Shown: positions 12,491 through 19,747, counted from the stretch's first letter. The stretch is 20,656 bases of DNA from Ruminococcaceae bacterium UBA7135 (GCA_002492075.1 DKXD01000220.1:2000-22655), one strand, 5' to 3'. Translations and numbers: made by a program. Notes: a model not told the origin generated them from the sequence alone.

Positions 12491-13246
12491 TCAGTGGCTC
12501 TCCAATGTGAGTATCATAGGTTCACCGTTCGTTATCGCGACAGTGTGTTCAAAATGGCACGAAAGACTTCCGTCCGTCGTTACCACCGTCCACTTGTCGT
12601 TCAAGATGTTTACCTTGCTTGAGTGGGAATTTACCATAGGCTCGATAGCGATCGTCATGCCCGGCATAAGCCTCGGACCGTGACCCGCTTTCCCTTCGTT
12701 CGGAACTTCGGGATCCTCGTGCATTTCATGCCCTATACCGTGACCGATAAACTTCTCGGCACAAGCATACCCGCCGCTTTTGACGTGAGTTTCAATAGCG
12801 TGAGATATATCGCCGATACGGTTTCCCGCGACCGCCTGTTCGATACCTTTATAAAGAGCCTCTTCGGTATATTTTATTATGCGCTTCGCTTCCTCGGACA
12901 CCTCGCCTACGGCAAAGGTCTTGGTGTTGTCGCCCATAAAGCCGTTAAGCTCCGCCACGATATCGCACGAAAGAATGTCACCCTCTTTGAGTATCTTCTT
13001 TTTTGACGGAATACCGTGAATGAGATTATCGTTTATCGAAAAGCAGTTATGCCCCGGAAATCCTCCGTAGCCCTTGCACGGCGAATGTCCGCCGTGCGAT
13101 CTGACAAAATCATCGACGATCTTGTCAAGCTCCCACGTCGAAATTCCCGGAACAGCGTGCTTTCCCGCAAGCGCAAGCGCCTGCGCGGCAAGCTCACCCG
13201 CTTTCATCATACCCTTAAGCTCTGCTTGGTTTTTGATCTGGATCAT
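12491..13246 (-). CDS. map: Methionine aminopeptidase, type I
   Basis: A 251-residue M24A peptidase that removes the N-terminal methionine from new proteins. The five metal ligands are seen: D95 (SCDIVAEL), D106 (MGDNTKTF), H169 (IGHGIGHEMHE), E202 (AIEPMV) and E233 (HFEHTVAIT); the substrate-binding H77 is in LIHGIP. Length fits the short bacterial type I form without a zinc-finger N-terminal extension. The active-site segment SCDIVAELNGFMGDN differs from the more usual SIDVGA-NGYHGD but keeps every ligand. The ribosome site is weak (AAAGAG, about ten bases upstream). It starts 24 bases after adk and directly abuts the KOW gene. Confidence 0.97.
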   Translation of the reverse strand: MIQIKNQAELKGMMKAGELAAQALALAGKHAVPGISTWELDKIVDDFVRSHGGHSPCKGYGGFPGHNCFSINDNLIHGIPSKKKILKEGDILSCDIVAELNGFMGDNTKTFAVGEVSEEAKRIIKYTEEALYKGIEQAVAGNRIGDISHAIETHVKSGGYACAEKFIGHGIGHEMHEDPEVPNEGKAGHGPRLMPGMTIAIEPMVNSHSSKVNILNDKWTVVTTDGSLSCHFEHTVAITNGEPMILTLESH

Positions 13247-13270
13247 TGCCGTTTACTCTTTTCTCAAAGA

Positions 13271-13903
13271 TCAGCCTTTGATAGCAGCCAGAACAAGCTT
13301 CGAGGTCTCCTCTATGCTGTCCTGTCCCTTGACGCTCGTCAGCTTTCCGCGCGCTTCATAGAAATCCTTGAGCGGAGCGGTTTTCTCATGGTACGTTTTA
13401 AGGCGAGCCACAACGGTTTCGGGCTTATCGTCGGCGCGCTGTACGACTTTGCCGCCGCACGCGTCGCAGATACCCTCTACCTTAGTCGGCTTATGCTCGA
13501 TATGATAAGAGTTTCCGCACTTCTCACAAACGCGTCTGCCGCTCATTCTCGCAGTGATCGCCTCGTCGGGAACGTCTATCTCAATTACCTTATCGATCTG
13601 CACGCCCATTTTCTCCAGAGCCTCCGCCTGGGGAACCGTGCGGGGAAATCCGTCAAGGATAAAGCCGTTCTTGGCGTCGTCCTGCGCTATTCTGTCTTTC
13701 AGAACGCCTATAACAACCTCATCGGGAACAAGGTCGCCCGCGTCCATATACTTCTTAGCCGCCAACCCTGCGTCTGTGCCGTTCTTAACGGCTTCACGGA
13801 GCATATTGCCCGTGGATACCGCGGGGATATTAAGCTCCTTGCAGACTACTTCAGCCTGTGTGCCTTTGCCGGCGCCGGGAGCGCCCAAAAAAATCATATT
13901 CAT
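13271..13903 (-). CDS. adk: Adenylate kinase, zinc-lid type
   Basis: A 210-residue adenylate kinase, interconverting ATP plus AMP and two ADP in the cytoplasm. It has the P-loop GAPGAGKGT (residues 7-15), the AMP-site TGNMLREA (31-38), DGFPRT (84-89) and a long LID with four cysteines, C126-x2-C129 and C146-x2-C149, which form the structural zinc site of Gram-positive adenylate kinases. The start at 13903 (MNMIFLGAPG) agrees with the family; the open frame begins two codons earlier at a TTG. A 185-base gap with an inverted-repeat element separates it from secY. Confidence 0.97.
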   Translation of the reverse strand: MNMIFLGAPGAGKGTQAEVVCKELNIPAVSTGNMLREAVKNGTDAGLAAKKYMDAGDLVPDEVVIGVLKDRIAQDDAKNGFILDGFPRTVPQAEALEKMGVQIDKVIEIDVPDEAITARMSGRRVCEKCGNSYHIEHKPTKVEGICDACGGKVVQRADDKPETVVARLKTYHEKTAPLKDFYEARGKLTSVKGQDSIEETSKLVLAAIKG

Positions 13904-13923
13904 AAGCAATGCCTTTCTTAATT

Positions 13924-14026
13924 TAAAATTTGCGAACCGCGCGGCAAAGCCGTGCTAGCCGAGCTGAAATCGCTCCGTTCCGCTTACGCTCCACTACGCG
14001 CTTTCAACTCGCTTTCGCAAATTTTA
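13924..14026. mobile_element. Inverted-repeat element between secY and adk
   Basis: Perfect 13-base inverted ends, TAAAATTTGCGAA (13924-13936) and TTCGCAAATTTTA (14014-14026), bound 103 bases. A second, nested imperfect inverted repeat pairs 13961-13973 with 13998-14010 (11 of 13 positions). Each end begins with TA, as in TA-targeting MITEs. No coding capacity. Read in the operon's transcript it would fold into one long hairpin, but it has no U-run of the kind that ends transcription. It resembles a MITE or a REP-like structure; the family is not identified. Confidence 0.65.
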
Positions 14027-14088
14027 CACGTTGATGATACGTTGCTTTGAGCATTCGCCCTCTGTATTTACTGTTTACATCCAACATC

Positions 14089-15447
14089 TTAATCAAGGAA
14101 GCCCGGATGATGTCTCATCATGATCTGGCTTTCGAGAGAACGTACCGTTTCAAGCGCAACGCCGACGATGATCAGCATTGTTGTACCGCCGAGCGATACC
14201 TGCGAGAAACTCGGATTTATCCACGAAAGAATGATCGGGAATATCGCGATAACTCCAAGGAAGATAGCGCCGATAAGCGTTATCTTGTTCAAGGAATTGT
14301 AGATGAAGTCCGACGTGGGCTTGCCAGGACGATAACCCGGTATCGCGCCGTTGTTTTTCTTCAGGTTGTTCGCTATTTCCACGGGATTATAAGTTATAGC
14401 CACATAGAAGTAGTTAAAGCCCAAAATCAGCAGGAAATAGAGTATCGCGTATGCGGGAGACGTGTGCGAGAAGAACCGCACAAAGCCGTTCCAAAATCCC
14501 GTGCCGGTGCCGTCCACGCCGAAGAAATAGCAGATGGTCTGCGGCAGGCTCATCAGTGACATCGCAAAGATGATAGGCATAACGCCGCTCATCGCTACCT
14601 TTATCGGAATATGCGTGCTTTGACCGCCGTACATCTTCCGCCCTACAACGCGCTTTGCGTACTGAACGGGTATTCGGCGCTCGGCGTTCGTCATAAAGAT
14701 AACGAACCATATCATTGCGACAAAAATAATTATCGTAATGAGTACGAACACGATGTTTCCGCCCAAATGCTCCTTATCGGAGGTAAGAATGCTCGCGAAC
14801 GAGCCTATCGTCTGCGGAAGTCTTGCTATAATACCCGCGAAAAGTATCATCGAGATACCGTTTCCTATGCCGTGCTCGTTTATTCTGTCGCCCAGCCAAA
14901 TAATCACCGATGCGCCCGCAACGAAGCAGGCAACTATCGTTATTGCCGAAAGAACTACCGAGAATGTTTCGCTTGTCGTATCATAAACGTCGCCGTATCT
15001 CAGTATCGCCCTGTGACCGTCATTGTTGTTTATGCCGTTCCTCAGCGAGAAATAGAACGCTATCGCCTGAAGCAGCGCGATACCCAAGGATACATATTTC
15101 GTGATCTTCTGTATCTTCTTCTGCCCCGTTTCGCCCTCTTTCGAGAGACGCTCCAGCGGCGGTATCGCCACCGTCAACAGTTGAATGATAATCGACGCGT
15201 TGATGTACGGCGTTATCGACATTGCAAGCAGCGTACCTTGTCCAAGCGCGCCGCCCGTCATAACGTCGAGATAATTCAACAGCGATGCTCCCGAGATCAT
15301 CTCGGTTATCGCGCTGTTGTCCAAAAACGGAACAAAAATGCACGAACCCAAACGGAACAGAACGAGGATAAACAGCGTGTACAGGATCTTTTTGCGAAGC
15401 TGGGTATCTACCCATGCGTTGCGAAAGACTGTCAGCATTCCGTTCAT
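14089..15447 (-). CDS. secY: Protein translocase subunit SecY
   Basis: A 452-residue channel subunit of the Sec translocon, with about ten membrane segments as expected. Recognisable parts are the first cytoplasmic-to-TM region ILYTLFILVLFRLGSCI, the LGDRINEHGIGNGISM segment (185-200), the cytoplasmic loop RRIPVQYAKR (257-266) that contacts SecA or the ribosome, GVMPIIFAMS (288-297) and the C-terminal TMLIIVGVALETVRSLESQIM. SecY works with SecE and SecG, neither of which is here. Its ATG overlaps the rplO stop as ATGA, with GAGGTGA upstream, so it is translationally coupled to L15. Confidence 0.98.
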   Translation of the reverse strand: MNGMLTVFRNAWVDTQLRKKILYTLFILVLFRLGSCIFVPFLDNSAITEMISGASLLNYLDVMTGGALGQGTLLAMSITPYINASIIIQLLTVAIPPLERLSKEGETGQKKIQKITKYVSLGIALLQAIAFYFSLRNGINNNDGHRAILRYGDVYDTTSETFSVVLSAITIVACFVAGASVIIWLGDRINEHGIGNGISMILFAGIIARLPQTIGSFASILTSDKEHLGGNIVFVLITIIIFVAMIWFVIFMTNAERRIPVQYAKRVVGRKMYGGQSTHIPIKVAMSGVMPIIFAMSLMSLPQTICYFFGVDGTGTGFWNGFVRFFSHTSPAYAILYFLLILGFNYFYVAITYNPVEIANNLKKNNGAIPGYRPGKPTSDFIYNSLNKITLIGAIFLGVIAIFPIILSWINPSFSQVSLGGTTMLIIVGVALETVRSLESQIMMRHHPGFLD

Positions 15448-15890
15448 TCGATCACCTCGGCTGTGCCGCCTGCCTTTTCAATTTTTTCCTTAGCCGCGGC
15501 AGTGAACTTTACCGCCTTAACGGTGAGGCTCTTTGTAAGCTCGCCGTTGCCGAGAATCTTAATGCCGTCTTTTGCGTTCTTCAACGCGCCACTCTCAATA
15601 AGAGCGTTTGCGTCAACTACCGCACCGCTTTCAAATCTCTTCTCAAGCTCGGAAACGTTTACCGTTGCGAACTCAAGAGCGAAGATATTGTTAAATCCGC
15701 GCTTCGGCATTCTTCTCTGAAGCGGCATCTGACCGCCCTCAAAGCCCGGTCTGATAGAGCCGCCCGAACGAGCCTTCTGACCCTTGTGCCCCTTGCCGGC
15801 GGTCTTGCCCTGTCCCGAGCCGTGACCTCTGCCTATACGCTTTACGTCCTTTACGGAACCCGCAGCGGGCTGTAATTCGTGAAGCTTCAT
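15444..15890 (-). CDS. rplO: Ribosomal protein L15
   Basis: A 148-residue L15, a late-assembly 50S protein with a long glycine/basic N-terminal tail. Conserved parts are MKLHELQPAAGSVKDVKRIGRGHGSGQGKTAGKGHKGQ near the start (split here as MKLHELQPAAGS and RIGRGHGSGQGKTAGKGHKG), RPGFEGGQMPLQRRMPKRGF, and the C-terminal VKAVKFTAAAKEKIEKAGG. The ATG at 15890 fits the family and has GGGGGTG eight bases upstream; the ATG at 15908 has no ribosome site. It overlaps secY by four bases. Upstream it is separated from rpmD by 100 bases containing an A+T-rich inverted repeat. Confidence 0.97.
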   Translation of the reverse strand: MKLHELQPAAGSVKDVKRIGRGHGSGQGKTAGKGHKGQKARSGGSIRPGFEGGQMPLQRRMPKRGFNNIFALEFATVNVSELEKRFESGAVVDANALIESGALKNAKDGIKILGNGELTKSLTVKAVKFTAAAKEKIEKAGGTAEVIE

Positions 15891-15936
15891 ATTGCTTTGC
15901 ACCCCCATTTTTCAATTGACAATGTATAATGGATAA

Positions 15937-15958
15937 TTGATAATTATTTAATTATCAA
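15937..15958. repeat. A+T-rich inverted repeat before rplO
   Basis: TTGATAATT (15937-15945) and AATTATCAA (15950-15958) form a perfect 9-bp stem with loop ATTT. The surrounding 15911-15958 is made of related short units (CAATTGACAAT, GGATAATTGATAATT), a kind of repeat seen scattered in some Clostridia genomes. No G+C stem or T-run, so not a terminator. Confidence 0.55.
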
Positions 15959-15990
15959 CGCACTGCTGCCACTGTCAAAAGCTAGTGTTG

Positions 15991-16167
15991 TTAAACTTCT
16001 TCAACCTTTACAAGGTGAGCGATGGTCTTGATCTTACCTCTGGTCGCAGCGTTGTCGGGCTGCGTCGTTTCGGAATTGATCTTATGCAGACCGAGAGCCT
16101 TTGCGGTCGCGATCTGGTTCTTCTTGCAGCTGTTAAGAGAGCGTACAAGCTTTATTTTAAGTGCCAT
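15991..16167 (-). CDS. rpmD: Ribosomal protein L30
   Basis: A 58-residue L30 of the 50S subunit, near 5S rRNA. The sequence MALKIKLVRSLNSCKKNQIA, then LGLHKINSETTQPDNAATRGKI (seen as LGLHKINSETTQ and PDNAATRGKI) and HLVKVEE is the standard bacterial pattern. I use the ATG at 16167 with GGAAAGGAGAG six bases upstream; the TTG-initiated frame at 16188 runs through the ribosome site. It starts 21 bases after rpsE. The following 100-base gap before rplO is much wider than usual. Confidence 0.97.
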   Translation of the reverse strand: MALKIKLVRSLNSCKKNQIATAKALGLHKINSETTQPDNAATRGKIKTIAHLVKVEEV

Positions 16168-16188
16168 TTTATACTCTCCTTTCCGCAA

Positions 16189-16686
16189 TTACAGCTCCTT
16201 AACGCTCTTACCGCGCAGAGCAGCAACCTCTTCGGCTGTTCTCAGGCTGGTGAGACCCTGCATCGTAGCGCGAACTACGTTGCACGGATTGTTTGAGCGC
16301 AAAGACTTTGTACGAATGTTCTTTATACCTGCCATCTCAATGACCGCACGCACCGGACCGCCGGCGATAACGCCGGTACCCTCGGGAGCGGGACGCATAA
16401 GCACTGCGCCTGCACCGAATTTGCCCGTGATCTCGTGTGGAATGGTCGTTCCCTTAAGAGATATCTTGTGAAGATTTTTCTTCGCGTCGTCAATTCCCTT
16501 GCGGATAGCATCGGGAACTTCGTTGGATTTACCCATACCGAAGCCGACTGTTCCGTTGCCGTCGCCGACAACTACCAGCGCGGAGAACTTCATGATACGT
16601 CCGCCCTTAACGGTCTTTGATACACGATTGATGTAAACGACTTTCTCTTGAAGCTCGTTTTCGGTCTGTTCAAAATTGTTTGCCAA
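16189..16686 (-). CDS. rpsE: Ribosomal protein S5
   Basis: A 165-residue S5 using a TTG start. The N-terminal dsRNA-binding-like domain has LQEKVVYINRVSKTVKGGR and FSALVVVGDGNGTVGFGMGK; the C-terminal domain shows GTGVIAGGPVRAVIEMAGI and NPCNVVRATMQGL. S5 sits at the mRNA entry site and influences accuracy and helicase activity. The only upstream in-frame ATGs (near 16773) would place the start inside rplR, and the ATG between ribosome site and TTG is in another frame. AAGGAGG eight bases before TTG decides the start and gives MANNFEQTENELQ. It begins 16 bases after the rplR stop. Confidence 0.97.
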   Translation of the reverse strand: MANNFEQTENELQEKVVYINRVSKTVKGGRIMKFSALVVVGDGNGTVGFGMGKSNEVPDAIRKGIDDAKKNLHKISLKGTTIPHEITGKFGAGAVLMRPAPEGTGVIAGGPVRAVIEMAGIKNIRTKSLRSNNPCNVVRATMQGLTSLRTAEEVAALRGKSVKEL

Positions 16687-16694
16687 GTCATTTC

Positions 16695-16701
16695 CCTCCT
16701 T
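16695..16701 (-). promoter_or_regulatory. Ribosome site deciding rpsE TTG start
   Basis: A consensus AAGGAGG, then eight bases (GAAATGAC), then TTG at 16686. The ATG within the spacer is out of frame with S5 and too close to the site. Confidence 0.88.
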
Positions 16702-16702
16702 A

Positions 16703-17062
16703 TCAGAAATTAAGTCCGCCTTCGCGAGCGCCCTCTGCGAGAGCTGCCACACGACCGTGATATACATATCCACCTCTGTCGAAAACGACGTCGGTAATGC
16801 CGGCAGCCTTTGCCTTTTCGGCGATTGCCAGACCTACCTTTTTAGCCGCCTCAACGTTGCCGCCATACTGACCGAAGCCCTTCTCTGCGGAAGAAGCCGC
16901 CGCCAGCGTTACGCCCTTTTCATCATCGATGATCTGCGCGTAAATGTGCATCGAGGAACGGAACACGTTCAGACGCGGGCAAGCGCCCGTGCCGCTGATC
17001 TTAGAGCGAACACGCTTATGACGGCGGAGTCTGCTCTTGTTTTTATCAATAACTTTAACCAT
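16703..17062 (-). CDS. rplR: Ribosomal protein L18
   Basis: A 119-residue L18, which binds 5S rRNA in the central protuberance. The basic N-terminus (KNKSRLRRHKRVRSKISGT) is followed by RLNVFRSSMHIYAQIIDD, the AAASS segment and the C-terminal VVFDRGGYVYHGRVAALAEGAREGGLNF (here VFDRGGYVYHGRV and ALAEGAREGGL). Length is standard. AAGGAG lies nine bases before the ATG and the start is 18 bases after rplF. Its stop is just ahead of the strong rpsE ribosome site. Confidence 0.98.
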   Translation of the reverse strand: MVKVIDKNKSRLRRHKRVRSKISGTGACPRLNVFRSSMHIYAQIIDDEKGVTLAAASSAEKGFGQYGGNVEAAKKVGLAIAEKAKAAGITDVVFDRGGYVYHGRVAALAEGAREGGLNF

Positions 17063-17080
17063 CTCTGTACGCTCCTTAAA

Positions 17081-17626
17081 TTACTTCTTACCCTTAGCAG
17101 CTTTACCCTCTTTACGACGGATAACTTCATCTGCATACTTGATACCCTTGCCCTTGTACGGCTCGGGAGGACGCTTGCCTCTGATCTCCGAAGCAGCCTG
17201 ACCGACCTTCTGCTTGTCGATACCCGTAACGATTATCTTGTTCGGTTGGGGAACTTCAAGCTTGATGTCGTCGGTGTCCTCAACCTCTACCTTGTGGGAG
17301 AAGCCGAGGTTCATAATGACCTTCTTGCCCTGCTTTTCACATCTGAAACCTACGCCGTTTATCTCAAGCTCCTTTTTGAAGCCCTCGGTAACGCCGACTA
17401 CCATATTGTGAAGAAGCGTTCTGGTAAGACCATGAAGCGACTTTGAAAGATTTTCGTCATCGGGGCGGGAAACTATTAGCTCGCTGCCCTCTTGACTGAT
17501 CTTCATCAAATGGTTGAACTCTTTTGTAAGAGTTCCCTTGGGACCCTTCACTGTTACTACCGGTCCGTCGATCTTTACATCGACTCCTGCGGGAACAGCA
17601 ACAGGCATTCTTCCAATTCTTGACAT
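17081..17626 (-). CDS. rplF: Ribosomal protein L6
   Basis: A 181-residue L6, located near the factor-binding centre of the 50S subunit. It begins MSRIGRMPVAVPAGVDVKI and carries the two repeated L6 domains (about 1-80 and 81-170), ending with GKRPPEPYKGKGIKYADEVI and a basic KEGKAAKGKK tail. The start at 17626 has GGAGG with a short spacer. A longer frame to 17686 runs back into rpsH and adds unconserved residues, so it is rejected. It begins 16 bases after rpsH. Confidence 0.98.
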   Translation of the reverse strand: MSRIGRMPVAVPAGVDVKIDGPVVTVKGPKGTLTKEFNHLMKISQEGSELIVSRPDDENLSKSLHGLTRTLLHNMVVGVTEGFKKELEINGVGFRCEKQGKKVIMNLGFSHKVEVEDTDDIKLEVPQPNKIIVTGIDKQKVGQAASEIRGKRPPEPYKGKGIKYADEVIRRKEGKAAKGKK

Positions 17627-17642
17627 ATTACTATTCCTCCTA

Positions 17643-18044
17643 TTACCATACAAACGCGAGGATCTCGCCGCCGACATGGTTCTCACGAGCCTTCTTGTCG
17701 GTCATGATGCCCTTGGAAGTCGATACGATCGCAATTCCAAGACCTTTCATTACTTTCGGCATATCCTTGCAGTTTGAGTAAATTCTAAGACCGGGCTTAG
17801 ATACACGGCGCAGACCGGTTATAACCTGTGCGCGGCTGTCTGTGTATTTAAGAGTGATCTTGATAGTGCCCTGCTTCTTGTCGTCCTCAATTACCTTGAA
17901 GCCCTTGATATAGCCCTCGTCGAGCAGTATCTGGGCGATCTGCTTCTTGAGGTTGGAAGCGGGAACGTCAACAGTGGGGTGTTTTGCGGAGTTCGCGTTG
18001 CGAATTCTTGTAAGCATATCCGCAATAGTATCTGTGATCTGCAT
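17643..18044 (-). CDS. rpsH: Ribosomal protein S8
   Basis: A 133-residue S8, a primary binder of the 16S central domain. The sequence MQITDTIADMLTRIRNA, then RVSKPGLRIYSN and the C-terminal GIAIVSTSKGIMTDKKAREN with VGGEILAFVW are standard. In E. coli S8 represses the spc operon by binding the rplE region; no matching site was identified here. AGGAGG is seven bases before the ATG. It is separated from rpsN by 148 bases containing two inverted repeats, whereas these genes usually lie close together. Confidence 0.98.
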   Translation of the reverse strand: MQITDTIADMLTRIRNANSAKHPTVDVPASNLKKQIAQILLDEGYIKGFKVIEDDKKQGTIKITLKYTDSRAQVITGLRRVSKPGLRIYSNCKDMPKVMKGLGIAIVSTSKGIMTDKKARENHVGGEILAFVW

Positions 18045-18071
18045 TTATTTACCTCCTAAACGCAAGCCGTT

Positions 18072-18091
18072 ACGAACGCGATCTCGTTCGT
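18072..18091 (-). repeat. Hairpin between rpsN and rpsH
   Basis: ACGAACG and CGTTCGT form a 7-bp stem around CGATCT, with partly pairing inner bases. It lies about 28 bases upstream of the rpsH start in the transcript. Confidence 0.6.
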
Positions 18092-18115
18092 CGTACTCAC
18101 ATAATTTCCTCAACA

Positions 18116-18147
18116 TCGGACTTAAAAACCCGTTTCTGTTAGTCCGA
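18116..18147 (-). repeat. Second hairpin between rpsN and rpsH
   Basis: TCGGACT (18116-18122) pairs with AGTCCGA (18141-18147) across an 18-base loop. With the neighbouring hairpin it makes the rpsN-rpsH gap a structured 148-base leader for rpsH. Confidence 0.5.
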
Positions 18148-18192
18148 CGAGGTAAAACTCTAAATTCTTACTTCTTAGACTCTTACATCTAA

Positions 18193-18378
18193 TTACCAAG
18201 AAGCTTTCTTAACGCCGGGAATCTGACCCTTGTAAGCAAGCTCTCTGAAGCAAATTCTGCAAATGCCGAACTTACGCAGGTAAGCGTGCGGTCTGCCGCA
18301 GATCTTGCATCTGTTGTAAGCGCGAGTGGAGAACTTAGGCGTTCTCTGCTGCTTCTGCTTTAAAGACGTTTTTGCCAT
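18193..18378 (-). CDS. rpsN: Ribosomal protein S14, zinc-binding type
   Basis: A 61-residue S14 of the short, zinc-containing class (type Z), located in the 30S head. The zinc knuckle is CKIC then CRIC (C24, C27, C40, C43), within NRCKICGRPHAYLRKFGICR. The start MAKTSLKQKQQR is typical, with GGAGG seven bases upstream. Zinc-free S14 paralogues replace this form in some species during zinc limitation; none is visible here. It follows rplE by 18 bases in the normal L5-S14-S8 order. Confidence 0.98.
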   Translation of the reverse strand: MAKTSLKQKQQRTPKFSTRAYNRCKICGRPHAYLRKFGICRICFRELAYKGQIPGVKKASW

Positions 18379-18396
18379 GTTGTTCCTCCAACTAAA

Positions 18397-18936
18397 TTAC
18401 TTCTCAAAGGGAGCGCCCATAAGCGCGAGCAGCTCTCTTGCTTCTTCATCGGTTTTCGCGGTGGTGATAAAGTTGATATCCATACCGCGCGTCGCATCGA
18501 TCTTGTCATACTCGATCTCGGGGAATATCAGCTGCTCTTTCAGACCGAAAGAGTAGTTGCCGCGCCCGTCGAACGAGTTGGGGTTGATGCCTCTAAAGTC
18601 ACGAACACGCGGAAGAGCCACATTGAACAGTCTGTCGAGGAACTCATACATGATATCGCCGCGCAGTGTTACCTTAACGCCGATAACCTGTCCCTCTCTC
18701 AGCTTGAAGTTCGCAACGGACTTCTTTGCGCGGCAAGCAACAGGCTTCTGACCCGTGATAGCCGCAAGCTCCGCCGAAACGTTCTCAATGATCTTCGCGT
18801 TTTCCTTAGCCTCGCCGCACGCTACGTTCACAACGATCTTGTCCAGCTTCGGGGTCTGCATAACAGACTTGTATCCGAACTTCTTGAACAATGCGGGAGC
18901 TACGGATTCCTTGTAAAAATCCTTCATTCTTGCCAT
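18397..18936 (-). CDS. rplE: Ribosomal protein L5
   Basis: A 179-residue L5, which binds 5S rRNA and contacts P-site tRNA and S13. The start MARMKDFYKESVAPALFKKF, the core LDKIVVNVACGEA, TGQKPVACRAKKSVANFKLR, DRLFNVALPRVRDFRGI, GRGNYSFGLKEQLIFPEIEY and MDINFITTAKTDEEARELL are all standard. AGGAG lies eight bases before the ATG. A 97-base gap separates it from rplX; it has only weak hairpins. Confidence 0.98.
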   Translation of the reverse strand: MARMKDFYKESVAPALFKKFGYKSVMQTPKLDKIVVNVACGEAKENAKIIENVSAELAAITGQKPVACRAKKSVANFKLREGQVIGVKVTLRGDIMYEFLDRLFNVALPRVRDFRGINPNSFDGRGNYSFGLKEQLIFPEIEYDKIDATRGMDINFITTAKTDEEARELLALMGAPFEK

Positions 18937-19033
18937 TGTTTTCTCCTATCTGCCGGATTTTAGCAGCGGAAGAACCTGCGAACGAATCCGCCGTTATCAT
19001 TCCGCGCTTCTTATATCCGACAAGTCGTGATAA

Positions 19034-19363
19034 TTAATATTTAAGCTCTGCGCCGCAGTGCTTGCATATTCTGATCTTCTTACCGTCCTCGATCTTGTGA
19101 CCGACTCTTGTAGGCTTGTTGCACTTCGGGCAAACGGGCATTACCTTGCAAGCATATATCGGGCTTTCCGCCTGAACTCTGCCGCCGATCTCGCCCTGTG
19201 CTCTGGGCTTAACGTGCTTGGTCACGATGTTTATTCCCTCAACGATGACCTTGCCCTCTTTCGGGGATACCTCCAAAACCTTGCCGGTCTTGCCTCTGTC
19301 GCCTTTTTTATCGCCGACCATAAGCATAACGGTATCGCCTGTTTTTACATGAACCTTACTCAT
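19034..19363 (-). CDS. rplX: Ribosomal protein L24, with zinc-type cysteines
   Basis: A 109-residue L24, an early assembly initiator for the 50S subunit. The KOW domain is at the N-terminus (VKTGDTVMLMVGDKKGDRGKTGKVLEV, here VKTGDTVMLMVG and DKKGDRGKTGKVLEV). The C-terminal part contains two CxxC pairs, C78/C81 (CPKC) and C100/C103 (CKHC), forming a likely zinc ribbon found in some Clostridia L24 proteins and absent from E. coli L24. AAGGAGG lies 11 bases before the ATG, starting in the rplN stop codon. It begins 15 bases after rplN. Confidence 0.97.
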   Translation of the reverse strand: MSKVHVKTGDTVMLMVGDKKGDRGKTGKVLEVSPKEGKVIVEGINIVTKHVKPRAQGEIGGRVQAESPIYACKVMPVCPKCNKPTRVGHKIEDGKKIRICKHCGAELKY

Positions 19364-19378
19364 CTTAACGATACCTCC

Positions 19379-19747
19379 TTACAGTACTTCGGGAGCAAGC
19401 GACAGAATCTTCATATAATCCTTATCGCGAAGCTCTCTTGCTACCGGCCCAAAAATACGAGTTCCTCTCGGATTTTTGTCCTCCTTGATTATAACCGCCG
19501 CGTTCTCGTCAAAGCGGATATATGTGCCGTCGTCGCGTCTGAGTCCCTTTGCGGAACGAACTACGACAGCCTTTACAACGTCGCCCTTTTTAACAACGCC
19601 GCCGGGTGTAGCTTTTTTAACAGAAGCTACGATAACGTCGCCGATATTTGCGTATCTTCTGCGTGTGCCGCCGAGCACTCTGATACACATAAGCTCTTTA
19701 GCGCCGGTGTTGTCGGCAACTTTAAGCAATGTCTGCATCTGAATCAT
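19379..19747 (-). CDS. rplN: Ribosomal protein L14
   Basis: A 122-residue L14 forming an intersubunit bridge of the 50S subunit. It has MIQMQTLLKVADNTGAKELM, the G(x)RRRYANIGD segment, the basic VVKKGDVVKAVVVRS and RGTRIFGPVARELRDKDYMKILSLAPEVL (split as RGTRIFGPVAREL and KILSLAPEVL). The order S17-L14-L24 is standard. AAAGGAG is ten bases before the ATG; the next in-frame ATG is at codon 4, so the first is preferred by length. Confidence 0.98.
   Translation of the reverse strand: MIQMQTLLKVADNTGAKELMCIRVLGGTRRRYANIGDVIVASVKKATPGGVVKKGDVVKAVVVRSAKGLRRDDGTYIRFDENAAVIIKEDKNPRGTRIFGPVARELRDKDYMKILSLAPEVL

Noticed and set aside
13016..13921. Plus-strand open frame of 301 codons
   Set aside because: Antisense to map and adk, both of which have full motif sets; no protein-like pattern on this strand.
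14611..15720. Long plus-strand open frame of 369 codons
   Set aside because: It lies antisense to secY and rplO, its translation is rich in Arg, Tyr and Cys without any recognisable domain, and it has no ribosome site.
15921..15930. Plus-strand TTGACA and TATAAT near rplO
   Set aside because: The two boxes are only a few bases apart and point against the operon, so they cannot form a sigma-A promoter.
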